Of a stretch of DNA of 45,747 bases, positions 1-8,501 are shown one piece after another. A model generated the notes under the pieces. It was given only the letters and a program-made list of their open reading frames with translations, searched no databases and was not told where the DNA came from. Position 1 is the stretch's first letter. Each line of letters begins with the position of its first letter. Source of the DNA: Calothrix sp. MO_167.B12 (GTDB taxonomy: Bacteria; Cyanobacteriota; Cyanobacteriia; Cyanobacteriales; Nostocaceae); the NCBI GenBank assembly GCA_030066045.1, contig JASJCJ010000055.1, positions 1-45,747 on the forward strand, written 5' to 3'. A program made the translations under genes and the position numbers.

Positions 1-113
1 GATGGAGTGAGGGAGTGATGGAGTGATGGAGTGATGGAGTGATGGAGTGATGGAGTGATGGAGTGATGGAGTGATGGAGTGATGGAGTGATGGAGTGATG
101 GAGTGATGGAGTG
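1..113. repeat. GATGGAGT octamer tandem array
   Basis: About fourteen near-perfect copies of the 8-base unit GATGGAGT, with one GAGGGAGT variant, fill the left edge of the window. The same unit or its relatives recur near 15.0, 19.1, 25.4, 26.7 and 37.2 kb. The open frame running through the array from 103 is low-complexity and is not a gene. Confidence 0.95.
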
Positions 114-170
114 TAGACGCTGTGCGTTTACAGTTGTGGAAATACCTAATGTATATTATTTGGGATTTTT

Positions 171-240
171 CCTCCTTCCCTCCTTCCCTCCTTCCCTCCT
201 TCCCTCTTTCCCTCCTTCACTCTTTCCCTCCTTCCCTCCG
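171..240. repeat. CCCTCCTT octamer tandem array
   Basis: About eight copies of an 8-base pyrimidine unit (TCCTTCCC, with TTTCCCTC and TTCACTC variants). Its complement, GGGAAGGA, is mixed with GATGGAGT units in the array downstream of trpB. The rest of the 1-553 stretch has no recognisable gene. Confidence 0.9.
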
Positions 241-342
241 GGCGGGGAAACCTTTACTGTTAACTCTCGTCTTACGAACAATAAATTAGTTGACTAGCTT
301 CCAGCCTGGGGCATTTACAGAATTTAGTACAAAGTCCACCAG

Positions 343-377
343 TAGCAATGTAAATCTCTTAAAGATTTGCATTGCTA
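343..377. repeat. Intergenic long hairpin
   Basis: Imperfect inverted repeat with arms TAGCAATGTAAATCT and AGATTTGCATTGCTA around a 5-base loop, in the leader region upstream of psbI. The arms pair over 15 positions with one mismatch. No U-run follows, so it looks more like a dispersed palindrome or a transcript structure than a terminator. Confidence 0.6.
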
Positions 378-553
378 CGTCCTTCGTTGGCAATTGGGGA
401 GGTGACTAACTTTTGAACTGTACCGAATCAAACAATTCTGGGTATAGTATTTTTCTCCGAAAAGGGGACGAGATTTCGGTAAGATAGGACAAGTTATCTT
501 TTTTCTGTATTGCAGATACGGAAAGCTTTTCATACCCAACTGGAGACATTCCC

Positions 554-670
554 ATGTTGACTTTAAAAATCGTAGTTTCGATTGTAGTTGCCTTTTTTGT
601 CAGTATCTTCGTCTTTGGATTTTTGTCTAGCGACCCCTCTCGTAACCCTGGTCGTCAAGATTTAGAATAG
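554..670 (+). CDS. psbI: Photosystem II reaction center protein PsbI
   Basis: A 38-residue protein beginning MLTLKIVV, with one hydrophobic span (about residues 5-25) and the tail [16 protein letters not shown]. Both the length and the [10 protein letters not shown] signature are diagnostic of PsbI, the small subunit that sits beside D1 and CP43 in the thylakoid membrane and helps early photosystem II assembly and stability. The start codon at 554 gives the canonical length. The gene stands alone, 212 bases upstream of the DUF3769 gene on the same strand. It is short enough to be missed by length-filtered gene calling. Identification is by close sequence resemblance to the family. Confidence 0.95.
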   Translation: MLTLKIVVSIVVAFFVSIFVFGFLSSDPSRNPGRQDLE

Positions 671-881
671 AGCGCGATACAGATTATTTTTTACTGCCCA
701 AAGGCTAAACATTTACTCTGTAAATGCCCGTCCCTTAATAACCATATTGTCAAAAGATTGTCAAAAGTTATTGGGTGGTTTGCCCCAGGCTAGGCAGAAA
801 ACTATGTCGGAAGGGATTATTATATATTCGACCTTCCGGCTATTCGTTTGGCTGTATGCTCACGCTCAATTGTGCTGAAAT

Positions 882-3440
882 ATGCTTCATCCAGTTCTGC
901 CGCCCGCAGTGCCTCCTCTTTTAAGTAATTTACCCACAAAACTCAAATCTGATGTTAATAATGTTACAAAATCTAGCTCTGCAAGGCATGAAAGCAAATC
1001 TCCCTCAACCAATGTAGAGAATACTCTGCAAAAGTCTCAAACTGCCAAGAAAACAAATAATTCTCAATCCTCATCTTCCCCGAACAAAAAGATTAGGGAA
1101 CGGTTATTAGTTGGTAAAACTTTATCAACACCCAGTCCTCCAGAAACATTTCCTGCAGAATTTTCTCCTTTGATAGGGAAGGATAGTGCCGCGCTTTTGG
1201 GCGGTCAATTATCTGTAGGTTATCCTATGGAACCTACTTACAGCCAGGTAGGTAATGGAGAGTTTACACTTACAGAAGAAGCTTTAACAACCACTGTCAA
1301 GACCTTACCCAGTGGAAAATTATCTCCTGCCACAACTTCACAGCAGGAGGATAAGTCAGTCCAGTTAAACAATACAGCTGTAAAATCTACAACTCCTCCA
1401 GTTAGACAAAAACCGATACAAATTAACTTTAATTCTGGTGGTAAAGCCACACCGAAGACTATAGAATTTAAGTCTCGCAGCCAACAATCTCAATTACCTG
1501 CAACAGACTCCACAAATCAACAAACACCTACACCTGCATCAGAAAATACCAACCAAGGAGAAAGTAAGCCTCAGGATTCATCTCCGCCTCCAAGACGAAT
1601 TGTAGAAGTAATTGCCGATCGCCAGGAATATGACGAACAGCGGCAGGTTATAACCGCTGAGGGGAAAGTAGTGGTGCGGTTTGATGGAGCAGTGATAGAT
1701 GCCGATCGCTTACAAGTTAATTTGCAGAATTTGATTGCCGTAGGGGAAGGTAATGTTGCTTTAGCCAGGGGCGATCAAATTTTGCGAGGGAATAAATTTA
1801 CCTACAACTTTATCCAAGATCGAGGCGAACTCCAAGGGGGTAGGGGAGAAATATTTATTCCTAGTGCTGCCCGAGATTTTTCCTTTTTGCCCACAGATGT
1901 AACGGCGGGCGGTATTTCCGAACCAGTGAGCGATCGCGTTAGAGCAAATCAACCTCTACAAGCCAGTAGTCCTGGTGCCATTAACATTACCATCGGTGGC
2001 AGGAGAAATGTGAGTAACTTTCCTGTGCCCAAACAGGGGGGTGTAGTCAGGCGACTGCGATTTGAAGCCGCCAAGGTTGATTTCTATCCCAAGGGTTGGC
2101 AAGCGAGGGATGTCAAACTTACTAACGATCCCTTTTCGCCTCCAGAGCTAGTATTAAAAGCAAATACAGTTACCCTGACTCGCAAATCACCCTTGGAAGA
2201 CAAGATTAAAACCAGGGGGCAACGTTTAGTATTTGACCGAGGTTTGAGTTTACCGATTCCCAGAGATTCCCAAACCATAGATCGCCGGGAAAGAAGAACA
2301 ACTCCTGCATTGTTTTCCTTCGGTTTTGATGGAGATGAACGGGGTGGTTTCTTTTTGGAGCGTAACTTTCAAATCCTTAATACCGAGAAATCTAGCTGGA
2401 GCGTCACCCCACAGTTTTTACTACAAGAAGCTGTCAGCAGTCCCAGTAATATCCCCTCACTATTTGGCTTAAAAAGCCGGTTGAACGCTACTTTAGGACC
2501 GCAAACAGCGTTAGAAGGTTCTGGCTCTCTAACCAGTCTTGACTTGGGTGAAATAGATGAAAATTTGCGAGCAAACCTCCGCTTGCGTCAGCAGCTTGGC
2601 GATTTACGAAATCCCCATAACTTGAACGTAGAATTTAACTATCGCGATCGCTTTTTTAACGGCACTTTGGGCTTTCAAAGAGTCCAAAGTAGCATCGGTG
2701 GTATTCTTACTTCTCCGGTAATTCCCATCGCTAAAGGAATTAATTTGAGTTACCAAGCCGGAGCACAGTATATTACAGCCAATAGCGATCGCCAAGACTT
2801 GCTAGATACAATCCGCAGTAATGATCGCGTTTCCTTGGCTCGTCTCCAAGGTAGTGCAGCTATAAATGGTGGTTTTTTATTGTGGCGAGGAAAAGGATTA
2901 CCAGCAACAGCTAAAGAAGGATTGCGATATACCCCTAATCCCGTTGTTCCCTTTTTAACTGCATTCGGTGGTATCACTGGTACTACTAGTTATTACACCA
3001 GTGGTGATAACCAAAGCACTCTGATTGGAACCATTGGCGTACAAGGGCAGTTGGGTAATTTTTCTAAACCATTTTTTGACTATACCGGCTTTAATATTAG
3101 TTTTTCTAAAGGTTTGAACACTGGAGAGTCACCCTTTTTATTCGATCGCTCCGTTGATAACACAGTATTAAGTGTTGGCATTAACCAACAAATTTATGGT
3201 CCCTTACGTTTAGGATTTCAAACCATTATTAATTTAGATACTGGGGAGCGCAGTAGTACAGATTACCTTTTAGAATACAGTCGCCGCACCTATGGCATTA
3301 CCTTACGCTATAATCCAGTGTTGGAATTAGGCGGGATTAGTTTCCGTATCAGTGATTTTAACTGGACTGGTGGAACCGATCCATTTTCCGACCGTTCGGA
3401 AGTCAAACCTGTGGTTGGTGGTGTGAGGCAAGGCAATTAA
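882..3440 (+). CDS. DUF3769 / OstA-like LptD-type outer-membrane protein
   Basis: An 852-residue protein. The first ~230 residues are low-complexity, rich in Ser, Thr, Pro and Gln. Residues ~235-330 form an OstA/LptA-like domain (VEVIADRQEYDEQRQVITAEG, then VIDADRLQVNL and VALARGDQILRG), the beta-jellyroll found in lipopolysaccharide-transport proteins. The remainder, from about residue 480, alternates polar and hydrophobic residues with many aromatic or Gly turns, as in an LptD-type beta-barrel, and ends near DPFSDRSEVKPVVGGVRQGN. This matches the cyanobacterial DUF3769 family, thought to act in LPS or outer-membrane assembly. No clear signal peptide is visible at the chosen ATG, so the true start could differ. 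It contains several HIP1 sites. Family call is good; the exact role is inferred. Confidence 0.8.
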   Translation: MLHPVLPPAVPPLLSNLPTKLKSDVNNVTKSSSARHESKSPSTNVENTLQKSQTAKKTNNSQSSSSPNKKIRERLLVGKTLSTPSPPETFPAEFSPLIGKDSAALLGGQLSVGYPMEPTYSQVGNGEFTLTEEALTTTVKTLPSGKLSPATTSQQEDKSVQLNNTAVKSTTPPVRQKPIQINFNSGGKATPKTIEFKSRSQQSQLPATDSTNQQTPTPASENTNQGESKPQDSSPPPRRIVEVIADRQEYDEQRQVITAEGKVVVRFDGAVIDADRLQVNLQNLIAVGEGNVALARGDQILRGNKFTYNFIQDRGELQGGRGEIFIPSAARDFSFLPTDVTAGGISEPVSDRVRANQPLQASSPGAINITIGGRRNVSNFPVPKQGGVVRRLRFEAAKVDFYPKGWQARDVKLTNDPFSPPELVLKANTVTLTRKSPLEDKIKTRGQRLVFDRGLSLPIPRDSQTIDRRERRTTPALFSFGFDGDERGGFFLERNFQILNTEKSSWSVTPQFLLQEAVSSPSNIPSLFGLKSRLNATLGPQTALEGSGSLTSLDLGEIDENLRANLRLRQQLGDLRNPHNLNVEFNYRDRFFNGTLGFQRVQSSIGGILTSPVIPIAKGINLSYQAGAQYITANSDRQDLLDTIRSNDRVSLARLQGSAAINGGFLLWRGKGLPATAKEGLRYTPNPVVPFLTAFGGITGTTSYYTSGDNQSTLIGTIGVQGQLGNFSKPFFDYTGFNISFSKGLNTGESPFLFDRSVDNTVLSVGINQQIYGPLRLGFQTIINLDTGERSSTDYLLEYSRRTYGITLRYNPVLELGGISFRISDFNWTGGTDPFSDRSEVKPVVGGVRQGN

Positions 3441-3780
3441 TAATTGACATACTCCCACGGATTATATTCGTGGGATTCTGGGAAAAAGAGCGTAGACAGC
3501 AGGATAACCCGTCTTACATCTACTCTCCCACGCCTACAATGCCCTGCCTAGTTGGATTTCTCCAAACAACCAGAACTGGTTTTCTTTCTTTTGGTCTGCC
3601 AGATTATATGAATCCTGGATTTTACCCCTAGCGATTCAGTTTTCCCAGTTAAACTGAGCAGACTACATCTGTTCGGTACGTTTGGTGTTTTACTCAACCA
3701 ACTTCTGGTTAAAACCCCATACCCCAAGTGTATTGTCAGAAAGTAATAAATAATAAGTAATAGTTTTTTTGTTCCCAAAA
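3441..3780 (-). mobile_element. IS200/IS605-like end and remnant
   Basis: Just after the DUF3769 stop lies TTGACATACTCCCACG followed by a hairpin (3454-3474, arms CCCACG and CGTGGG). This resembles the right end of cyanobacterial IS200/IS605 elements that carry tnpB on the complementary strand. A 76-codon minus-strand frame (3548-3778) is lysine-rich but has no recognisable TnpB motif. A similar TTGACATCCTCCCAC end lies at 6808. Read here as a decayed element; no intact transposase is present. Confidence 0.4.
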
Positions 3781-3844
3781 CTCACACTTGTGTGTAGGAA
3801 AAAGTCCTACACACGAAGATTGCCACCATGACATCACACAGTTT

Positions 3845-4339
3845 TCAACTGGAGATTCTTTGACGTGTTGGCAAGAGATTATGACTAGCTAGATGCTCGT
3901 GAATCTCTAATGGTTTATGGTTACACAAATCCTTGGCTAAATCTTGGATTTGTAGGTTTTTTGGTAGTACAGGAATCACCTCTTGACGAACAACACCCAA
4001 AATCTGTGGTTCAGCTACAAGCAATACTTGTTGAATATGCCGGCTTTGAGTGATATGCAAAATTTCATTGGCGATCATTTGAGCAAAGCGGCGTTCAAAC
4101 TCTACCACATGACTTTCACGGCGATCGTCATAGGCATGAGCCTTACTTCCTAAACCTTGATTGCGTCCAGTTTTCACATTTGCCCACAGTTCTTTGCCCT
4201 GTAGTTCCTGAATAGGATTCAATATACTTTTTTGTTCGATCAAATTTGGACCAGACTCATATTCGGGAAATTGTGCCGATTCTAAAGTCAGGAACCTTGC
4301 TCTGGTTCTATCCATAACAGTAACCAGGATTTGATTCAT
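3845..4339 (-). CDS. Host attachment family protein (PF10116-like)
   Basis: A 164-residue protein starting MNQILVTVMDRTRARFLTLE, with LILGV-type core segments and the stretch RRESHVVEFERRFAQMIANE. The beginning and the central ERRFA helix match the 'host attachment protein' / bacterial release-factor-like family (PF10116). The family name comes from a plant-associated bacterium; the biochemical role is not established, and the fold relates to archaeo-eukaryotic release-factor domains. A GAGGGGGTGA ribosome site sits just upstream of the ATG. The gene is alone, facing the DUF3769 gene across an IS-like remnant. No signal peptide or membrane span is seen, so it is probably cytoplasmic. Confidence 0.75.
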   Translation of the reverse strand: MNQILVTVMDRTRARFLTLESAQFPEYESGPNLIEQKSILNPIQELQGKELWANVKTGRNQGLGSKAHAYDDRRESHVVEFERRFAQMIANEILHITQSRHIQQVLLVAEPQILGVVRQEVIPVLPKNLQIQDLAKDLCNHKPLEIHEHLASHNLLPTRQRISS

Positions 4340-4508
4340 TAGTTCACCCCCTCATGTTTACATTGGGGAATCAATAGTCATTTTTAATGACTATATTCGA
4401 CTCTACCTTCACAAATAGCAAAACAACTTGAGGAATTTGTGAGGAAATGTCAGTTTTTCCTTACTGTTTCCCTTCAATTTATCAATGGAGTAATACCAAA
4501 TAAATTTC

Positions 4509-4537
4509 GTAGAGACGTTGCACTGCAACGTCTCTAC
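4509..4537. repeat. Perfect 14-bp-arm palindrome
   Basis: Perfect hairpin with arm GTAGAGACGTTGCA and a one-base loop, in the gene-free stretch 4340-4642. It belongs to the same style as the hairpins at 6453-6475 and 20180-20210 (GTAGGGG or GTAGAGACG outer arms). It looks like a dispersed REP or MITE core. Nothing else was recognised in this stretch. Confidence 0.75.
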
Positions 4538-4642
4538 AATCAATATAAATTGCATCTTCATACAAAAACGGTATAAGGAAGTCATTCACCTGGACACGGT
4601 TGAATGACTTGAAAATACTACTTTCCCTCACCTCCACGGGAG

Positions 4643-5719
4643 TCAATTCCTGTTTGATGATGATGTTTTATCAAGCCATTTCAGAATCGCTCTAGCAATA
4701 GCTTCTCCTCCACGAGTACTCCAATCTGTGGTATCAGGAACTGGCACATGGATAAAGTACAATTCTGCTAGTACAGAAACTCTGACATTTGTATCTTCAG
4801 CACCACTCAAGATACCTAAATTTAAACCAGGATCTCTACCATTCGCAATGCGATCGCGAATACCAAGTTCGTTAGCAATTTCTGCACTCATAAGGGATGA
4901 TAGCTCTAAATCTTCAGTATCTGCTTTAGTCCGATGTACGAGAACTTCTGCTCCTTGAGCGTTAACAGTAGCACTGTTATGGTGGATGGAACAAAAGACA
5001 TCATAATTAGCAGCGGTTCTACCTATATTGTAAAGACCATTACCATTAAACCCACCAAAATCAGTAATTACACATGGCACTCCCACTTCATCAAGTACAC
5101 TTTTAGCAGCTTGAGCAGCTACCCAATTTAAGTCATACTCGCGTATACCACCAACTCCAACTGCTCCTGGTTCCCATCCGTTTGGATTTGGACCATGTCC
5201 CACTTCTAACATCACACCTTTATTCTTCCAGATTGGTTTTTCAATCGGTGAAGAATCGGCGTTTTCTAAGAGTTCCTCGGCATCTGGAATCAGGTTCAAA
5301 ACTTTGTTGATGTATTTTTCTTTCCTTTCTCTATCTGCTTCTGTTCCGTCAAAGGGACCGCCAATATAACCTGCAAAAGCAATGAAACGAATGAAGTCTT
5401 CAGGTGTTGCACTATTATCACGCCAGCCGGAATAGATTGGTCTATCAATAAAAATCCAATAACCTTTTACTGCATCTGACAATGTAGCAAATTTGCAATA
5501 GATACCTTTTCCATCACTGGCATCATATTCAACTGGTTCAGCAATCTGGCTCATTTCCGGACGATATTTCATTCCGAATGGATTACCATGTAACTTGAAT
5601 AGTTTTGATGTACCCCAACCTGATTCTAAGATAGCTTGAGCTAATTCAATTACCTTCAGATGCTCAAATTCTATGTTTGTAGAGGCTAAAACTTGTACAA
5701 AATCATTCCAGCTAAACAT
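4643..5719 (-). CDS. Peptidoglycan hydrolase: glucosaminidase plus amidase_3
   Basis: A two-domain cell-wall hydrolase. The N-terminal ~150 residues resemble a GH73-type N-acetylglucosaminidase (AQAILESGWGTS with the likely catalytic Glu, then HGNPFGMKYRP and the GYWIFI/PIYSGW region). The C-terminal ~190 residues are a zinc N-acetylmuramoyl-L-alanine amidase (amidase_3): MLEVGHGPNPNGW, IREYDLN, CSIHHNSATVNAQGAE and VLAELYFI supply the expected His, Glu, His and catalytic Glu. It would cut both the glycan strand and the peptide link of peptidoglycan. The frame is open to an ATG at 5755, but MFSWNDF at 5719 looks the more natural start. No signal peptide or transmembrane span is visible, unusual for a housekeeping wall amidase and more like an endolysin or exported effector. 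It stands alone. Confidence 0.85.
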   Translation of the reverse strand: MFSWNDFVQVLASTNIEFEHLKVIELAQAILESGWGTSKLFKLHGNPFGMKYRPEMSQIAEPVEYDASDGKGIYCKFATLSDAVKGYWIFIDRPIYSGWRDNSATPEDFIRFIAFAGYIGGPFDGTEADRERKEKYINKVLNLIPDAEELLENADSSPIEKPIWKNKGVMLEVGHGPNPNGWEPGAVGVGGIREYDLNWVAAQAAKSVLDEVGVPCVITDFGGFNGNGLYNIGRTAANYDVFCSIHHNSATVNAQGAEVLVHRTKADTEDLELSSLMSAEIANELGIRDRIANGRDPGLNLGILSGAEDTNVRVSVLAELYFIHVPVPDTTDWSTRGGEAIARAILKWLDKTSSSNRN

Positions 5720-5755
5720 TTTATATTCCGAGGGTAAAGTTACAAAATAAATCAA

Positions 5756-6169
5756 AGTATAACCATTAAATAAAAAAGGTCAAGGGAAAAAGTATTCTTT
5801 TTTTCTATATGAAATATAAGGAGTGAATTCCCTACCACATGGATTGATCAACAATTTCATAAATTGAGCATCTAGCCAGGGACATGGCTCAGTTGATTAA
5901 CTTATGAAAGTTGCTATTTTTTAGTGGATCAATTTGAGCAATGCCCACCAAATAAAATTTATTTCACTTTTTTTTCAGCAAACTTTTGCATTATAAATTT
6001 AGGGGCTTGTACCATTAATTATGAATTATGAATTAATTCACATCTTGCACCATAAGATTATTGAGAAAATTAGAGTCTGAAACCATTAATTTTTCGTAGG
6101 GTGGGCATTGCCCACCTTACCCTTATTGAGAAAGTGCAAGATATGTGTTAATAATTATGAATTAATAGG
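5756..6169. other. Gene-free stretch with short palindrome
   Basis: AT-rich intergenic DNA with no supported gene. It holds the perfect palindrome GGTGGGCATTGCCCACC at 6100-6116. This is a common style of short dispersed hairpin in cyanobacteria. Two near-identical phrases about missing-start AT-rich DNA (TTATGAATTA) flank it. Confidence 0.5.
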
Positions 6170-6682
6170 TCAATGAAACCATTCTAGATTGAGGTGTTCT
6201 AGAATCATCTTGGCTTCATCAAATAATCTGGGAAAGGGGATATATTTTTCTGCTAATAGTTGAGCGCGAAATTCATCTGCGTATCTGTGTGCAAATGCTT
6301 CTTTATCATCAGTGGTTTTACTGTGGTAAAGATGAGACAACCAGTCTTTTTCCTGCTCATCATCTGTTTTCTGACTGGGTTCGATGACATTCACTAGATA
6401 ATAGACGTCTGTTAGAAATTAAATATGCGGAGTGCCAAAACCCTTGTTCGGTGACGTAGCAATGCTACGTCTCTACATTCTTTTTCGGAGAGGTCTAATC
6501 AACATAATGCCCTATTTCATGGTGAAGGGTACGATAAAGTTGGGTATTACGAATTGAGTCTAATGTTGAAGAGATTAGATAGTGGCGTTTATCTGTAGCG
6601 GTTCTATGACCATCTTCACGTAGACGTTCCAATTCTTTGACCATATCAGGACTCAGTCTTTTTGACCAAAAAATAGACTCTC
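6170..6682 (-). pseudogene. Broken HExxH metallopeptidase-like gene
   Basis: Two minus-strand coding fragments read as one gene. The upstream fragment (6682 down to 6495) encodes RLSPDMVKELERLRED and then LYRTLHHEIGHYVD before a TAG; HEIGH is the HExxH zinc-protease signature. The downstream fragment (about 6418 down to 6170) encodes VYYLVNVIEPSQKTD and DKEAFAHRYADEFRAQLL, the sort of Glu-containing helix that often follows HExxH in small zincin-like proteins. Between them sits a ~75-bp hairpin insert. The 5' end is also cut by a stop. A 74-codon frame calls only the last part. I infer an inactivated cytoplasmic peptidase-like gene; the exact family is not recognised. Confidence 0.6.
6419..6494. 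mobile_element. Small hairpin element inside a gene
   Basis: This stretch interrupts the metallopeptidase-like gene. It contains the palindrome GACGTAGCAATGCTACGTC followed by TCTACATTC. The outer sequence (GTAGAGACG on the complement) is shared with the hairpin at 4509-4537. Boundaries are approximate, set by where protein similarity to a continuous frame is lost. Confidence 0.5.
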
Positions 6683-6880
6683 ATCAAGCCCCCGGATTTA
6701 TCCGTGGAGAGGAAAAATGTTTTCTGAGTTTCATTAGCCCTTCGATTCATCGATGGGGTAGTACTTTTGAATGCGTGAATGCGTGACTTTTGACTGACGC
6801 TCAGCGGTTGACATCCTCCCACCGCCCTCGCGTAGCGTGCGCGTCAGCGCGTAACCCTTGCGGGTGTAGTGGGGGATTTT
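6683..6880. repeat. IS200/IS605-like solo ends
   Basis: Two motifs typical of IS200/IS605 termini occur here without any transposase. CAAGCCCCCGGATTTATCC lies near 6684, and its complement recurs near 33.67 kb. TTGACATCCTCCCAC starts at 6808 and pairs through a long GC-rich arm with GTGGGGGA near 6869-6876. These look like leftover ends rather than a complete element. Confidence 0.4.
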
Positions 6881-6899
6881 TTACTAATACAAGCGATGG

Positions 6900-7061
6900 T
6901 TATTTTTTCGCAATTACCCAAACTGCGTGGACAATTCCCAGAATATAAAAGCCAAAAATAGTCAAAAGTACATTAATCCAAAATTCTGTGCCGAAACCTA
7001 CTTGTAGAAAGACTCCCAAGGGGGGCAAAATAATAGCGCAGATAATCCGAACTAAATCCAT
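6900..7061 (-). CDS. YqaE/Pmp3 family membrane peptide
   Basis: A 53-residue protein: MDLVRIICAIILPPLGVFLQ, then VGFGTEFWINVLLTIFGFYI and LGIVHAVWVIAKK. Two transmembrane helices, the AIILPPLGVFLQ motif and the FWIN-LLT-G-IPGI/LGIVHA pattern identify the Pmp3/UPF0057 (YqaE) family of small plasma-membrane proteins, linked in other organisms to membrane potential and salt or cold stress. The ATG at 7061 gives the usual family length. It is too short for most length cut-offs and stands alone on the minus strand. Confidence 0.9.
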   Translation of the reverse strand: MDLVRIICAIILPPLGVFLQVGFGTEFWINVLLTIFGFYILGIVHAVWVIAKK

Positions 7062-7260
7062 TGTTTTCTCGATAAATCTGACAAAAGTATCATTTTTCCT
7101 TACTTATCAAAGATAACATTTATTTCTCTAGGCAACATTCTTTAAGATATGTAACAAAATTGAGCGATCGCTTTTTGCATGGTTCCCAGGTAGCATTGCT
7201 ATAAATCGTACAAGTCTTTAAACCAGTTGAAAAATGTCTGTGCTTGAGGATGATGGGGGT

Positions 7261-7845
7261 TTAAAAACGTTCTTTGATAGCTTGATGTAATTGTCTTCCG
7301 GGTTCGTCTTGCCATGCTAGCCAGGTATAAATATTAGCTTTATCACTATGAACCTCTTTAAAAGTTGCTCCTTTGCTTTTTGCTTCTTTAACTACTTCTT
7401 GAGCATATTGCCAAAGGGTTTCGCTTGTATCAGGAATCATGTATGCTAGAAAAGTTTCTAACATCCCTCGCATTTGATTATCTGGCATAATCCAAACACC
7501 AAACTTAATCCCATTTGTAGTGTGAATCAGTCCTGTTTCTAGTAATTTTTTGGGGAAATTAGGAATGCTTTTCAAACACGCATTTCTCACACTTTCCCAA
7601 CGGCCAGATGGGCTGTCATCTGCATCTACTATTAGCCCTAAATGAGTTAATCCAGAAGCTTTTAATTCGGTAGAGATTACATCTGCATCAATAAATTGAT
7701 CGTTACCATGGGAATCAATATAAACAATAGCTTTCTCTTTTTTATTACCCCAAGAAATACCATTAGCTTCTATAAATTCGGGAATAACTCTTTTATCTTG
7801 CTCGCCTTCTACAATCAGCTTTTTTGGTTTATAGCCCTTTGCCAT
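7261..7845 (-). CDS. TOPRIM domain protein (DUF3226/DUF4435-like)
   Basis: A 194-residue protein with TOPRIM hallmarks: KKLIVEGEQDKRVI near the N-terminus (the conserved Glu of TOPRIM) and LGLIVDADDSPSGRW around residue 70-85 (the DxD metal site). The C-terminal part, with the motif MLETFLAYMIPD, matches DUF3226-type proteins, which are OLD-nuclease-related. It starts two bases after the stop of the ATPase gene on the same strand, so the two are surely co-transcribed and likely co-translated. In related two-gene modules (PARIS, Gabija and OLD families) a TOPRIM nuclease is controlled by an ABC-type ATPase and acts against phage. The nuclease role here is inferred. Confidence 0.8.
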   Translation of the reverse strand: MAKGYKPKKLIVEGEQDKRVIPEFIEANGISWGNKKEKAIVYIDSHGNDQFIDADVISTELKASGLTHLGLIVDADDSPSGRWESVRNACLKSIPNFPKKLLETGLIHTTNGIKFGVWIMPDNQMRGMLETFLAYMIPDTSETLWQYAQEVVKEAKSKGATFKEVHSDKANIYTWLAWQDEPGRQLHQAIKERF

Positions 7846-7847
7846 TA

Positions 7848-8501
7848 CTAACGTACCTCAATACCTCGTTCAGCAGCAATGACAATTTCCTGTTCTGTAA
7901 AAGCAACAGCAGTTTGTTTTCCTTTTTCGATACGTTGAATTGTAATTTCATTTTCAGCAACTTCTGAATCACTAGCGATAGTGGCTAAACTAGTCCAACA
8001 GTCACTATTGTGTGTAGTTGCAAAAACCTGTACATTCAGCTTTTTTGCTGTTTCCCAGACAAGCTTCCACATATCAGACATTGCTGTAAAGTGGAGTCCG
8101 GTGTCAATTTCATCAACAAATAGAAATCCATCTTTTGCACATACAATTGCAAGTGCAAGTCCCAAAATGTGCCATATCCCATCCCCCATACTACCAATAG
8201 GCACACGTTGATTGCTATCAGAGAGACGTACTAAAAAACCTGTCCTTGATTCTGAAGACCAAAATCTTTTATAACCAACTGGAGCAATTCGCTCAATTCT
8301 TGGTTCAATTGTCTGAAGTGCTTCTTCTACAAGTGTTTCTTCTGGCTTTAGTACTACCTGCTCGAACAATTCAATCATTTTCTCTGTTGTTAAAGAAGAT
8401 GATGTGACGAATTGTATTCTTGGGTGTGTGCTACCGTTATCAATCCGAGTTAGAGCATAGTCCAAAGCTAACCCATTATTAATAATTGATAATGGTGACA
8501 T
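7848..8501 (-). CDS. ABC-type/OLD-like ATPase, C-terminal half
   Basis: A 217-residue frame with the second half of an AAA_15/AAA_21 ATPase: a signature-like stretch MGDGIWHILGLALAIV, Walker B FLFVDEIDTGLHF and the H-loop FATTHNSDCW. It lacks a Walker A, which sits in the adjacent upstream frame (8501-8971). Its ATG overlaps the upstream stop in TAATG. In frame upstream it would read KKQETL before a TAA that lies inside the seven-A run, so the two frames probably descend from one gene. It precedes the TOPRIM gene with a 2-base gap. It may be expressed by a -1 slip at the A run, by reinitiation at TAATG, or not at all if the run reflects an inactivating indel. Confidence 0.75.
   Translation of the reverse strand: MSPLSIINNGLALDYALTRIDNGSTHPRIQFVTSSSLTTEKMIELFEQVVLKPEETLVEEALQTIEPRIERIAPVGYKRFWSSESRTGFLVRLSDSNQRVPIGSMGDGIWHILGLALAIVCAKDGFLFVDEIDTGLHFTAMSDMWKLVWETAKKLNVQVFATTHNSDCWTSLATIASDSEVAENEITIQRIEKGKQTAVAFTEQEIVIAAERGIEVR

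Noticed and set aside
3548-3778. Minus-strand 76-codon frame as a TnpB
   Set aside because: Lysine-rich but with no TnpB catalytic or zinc-ribbon motif; treated as IS remnant only.
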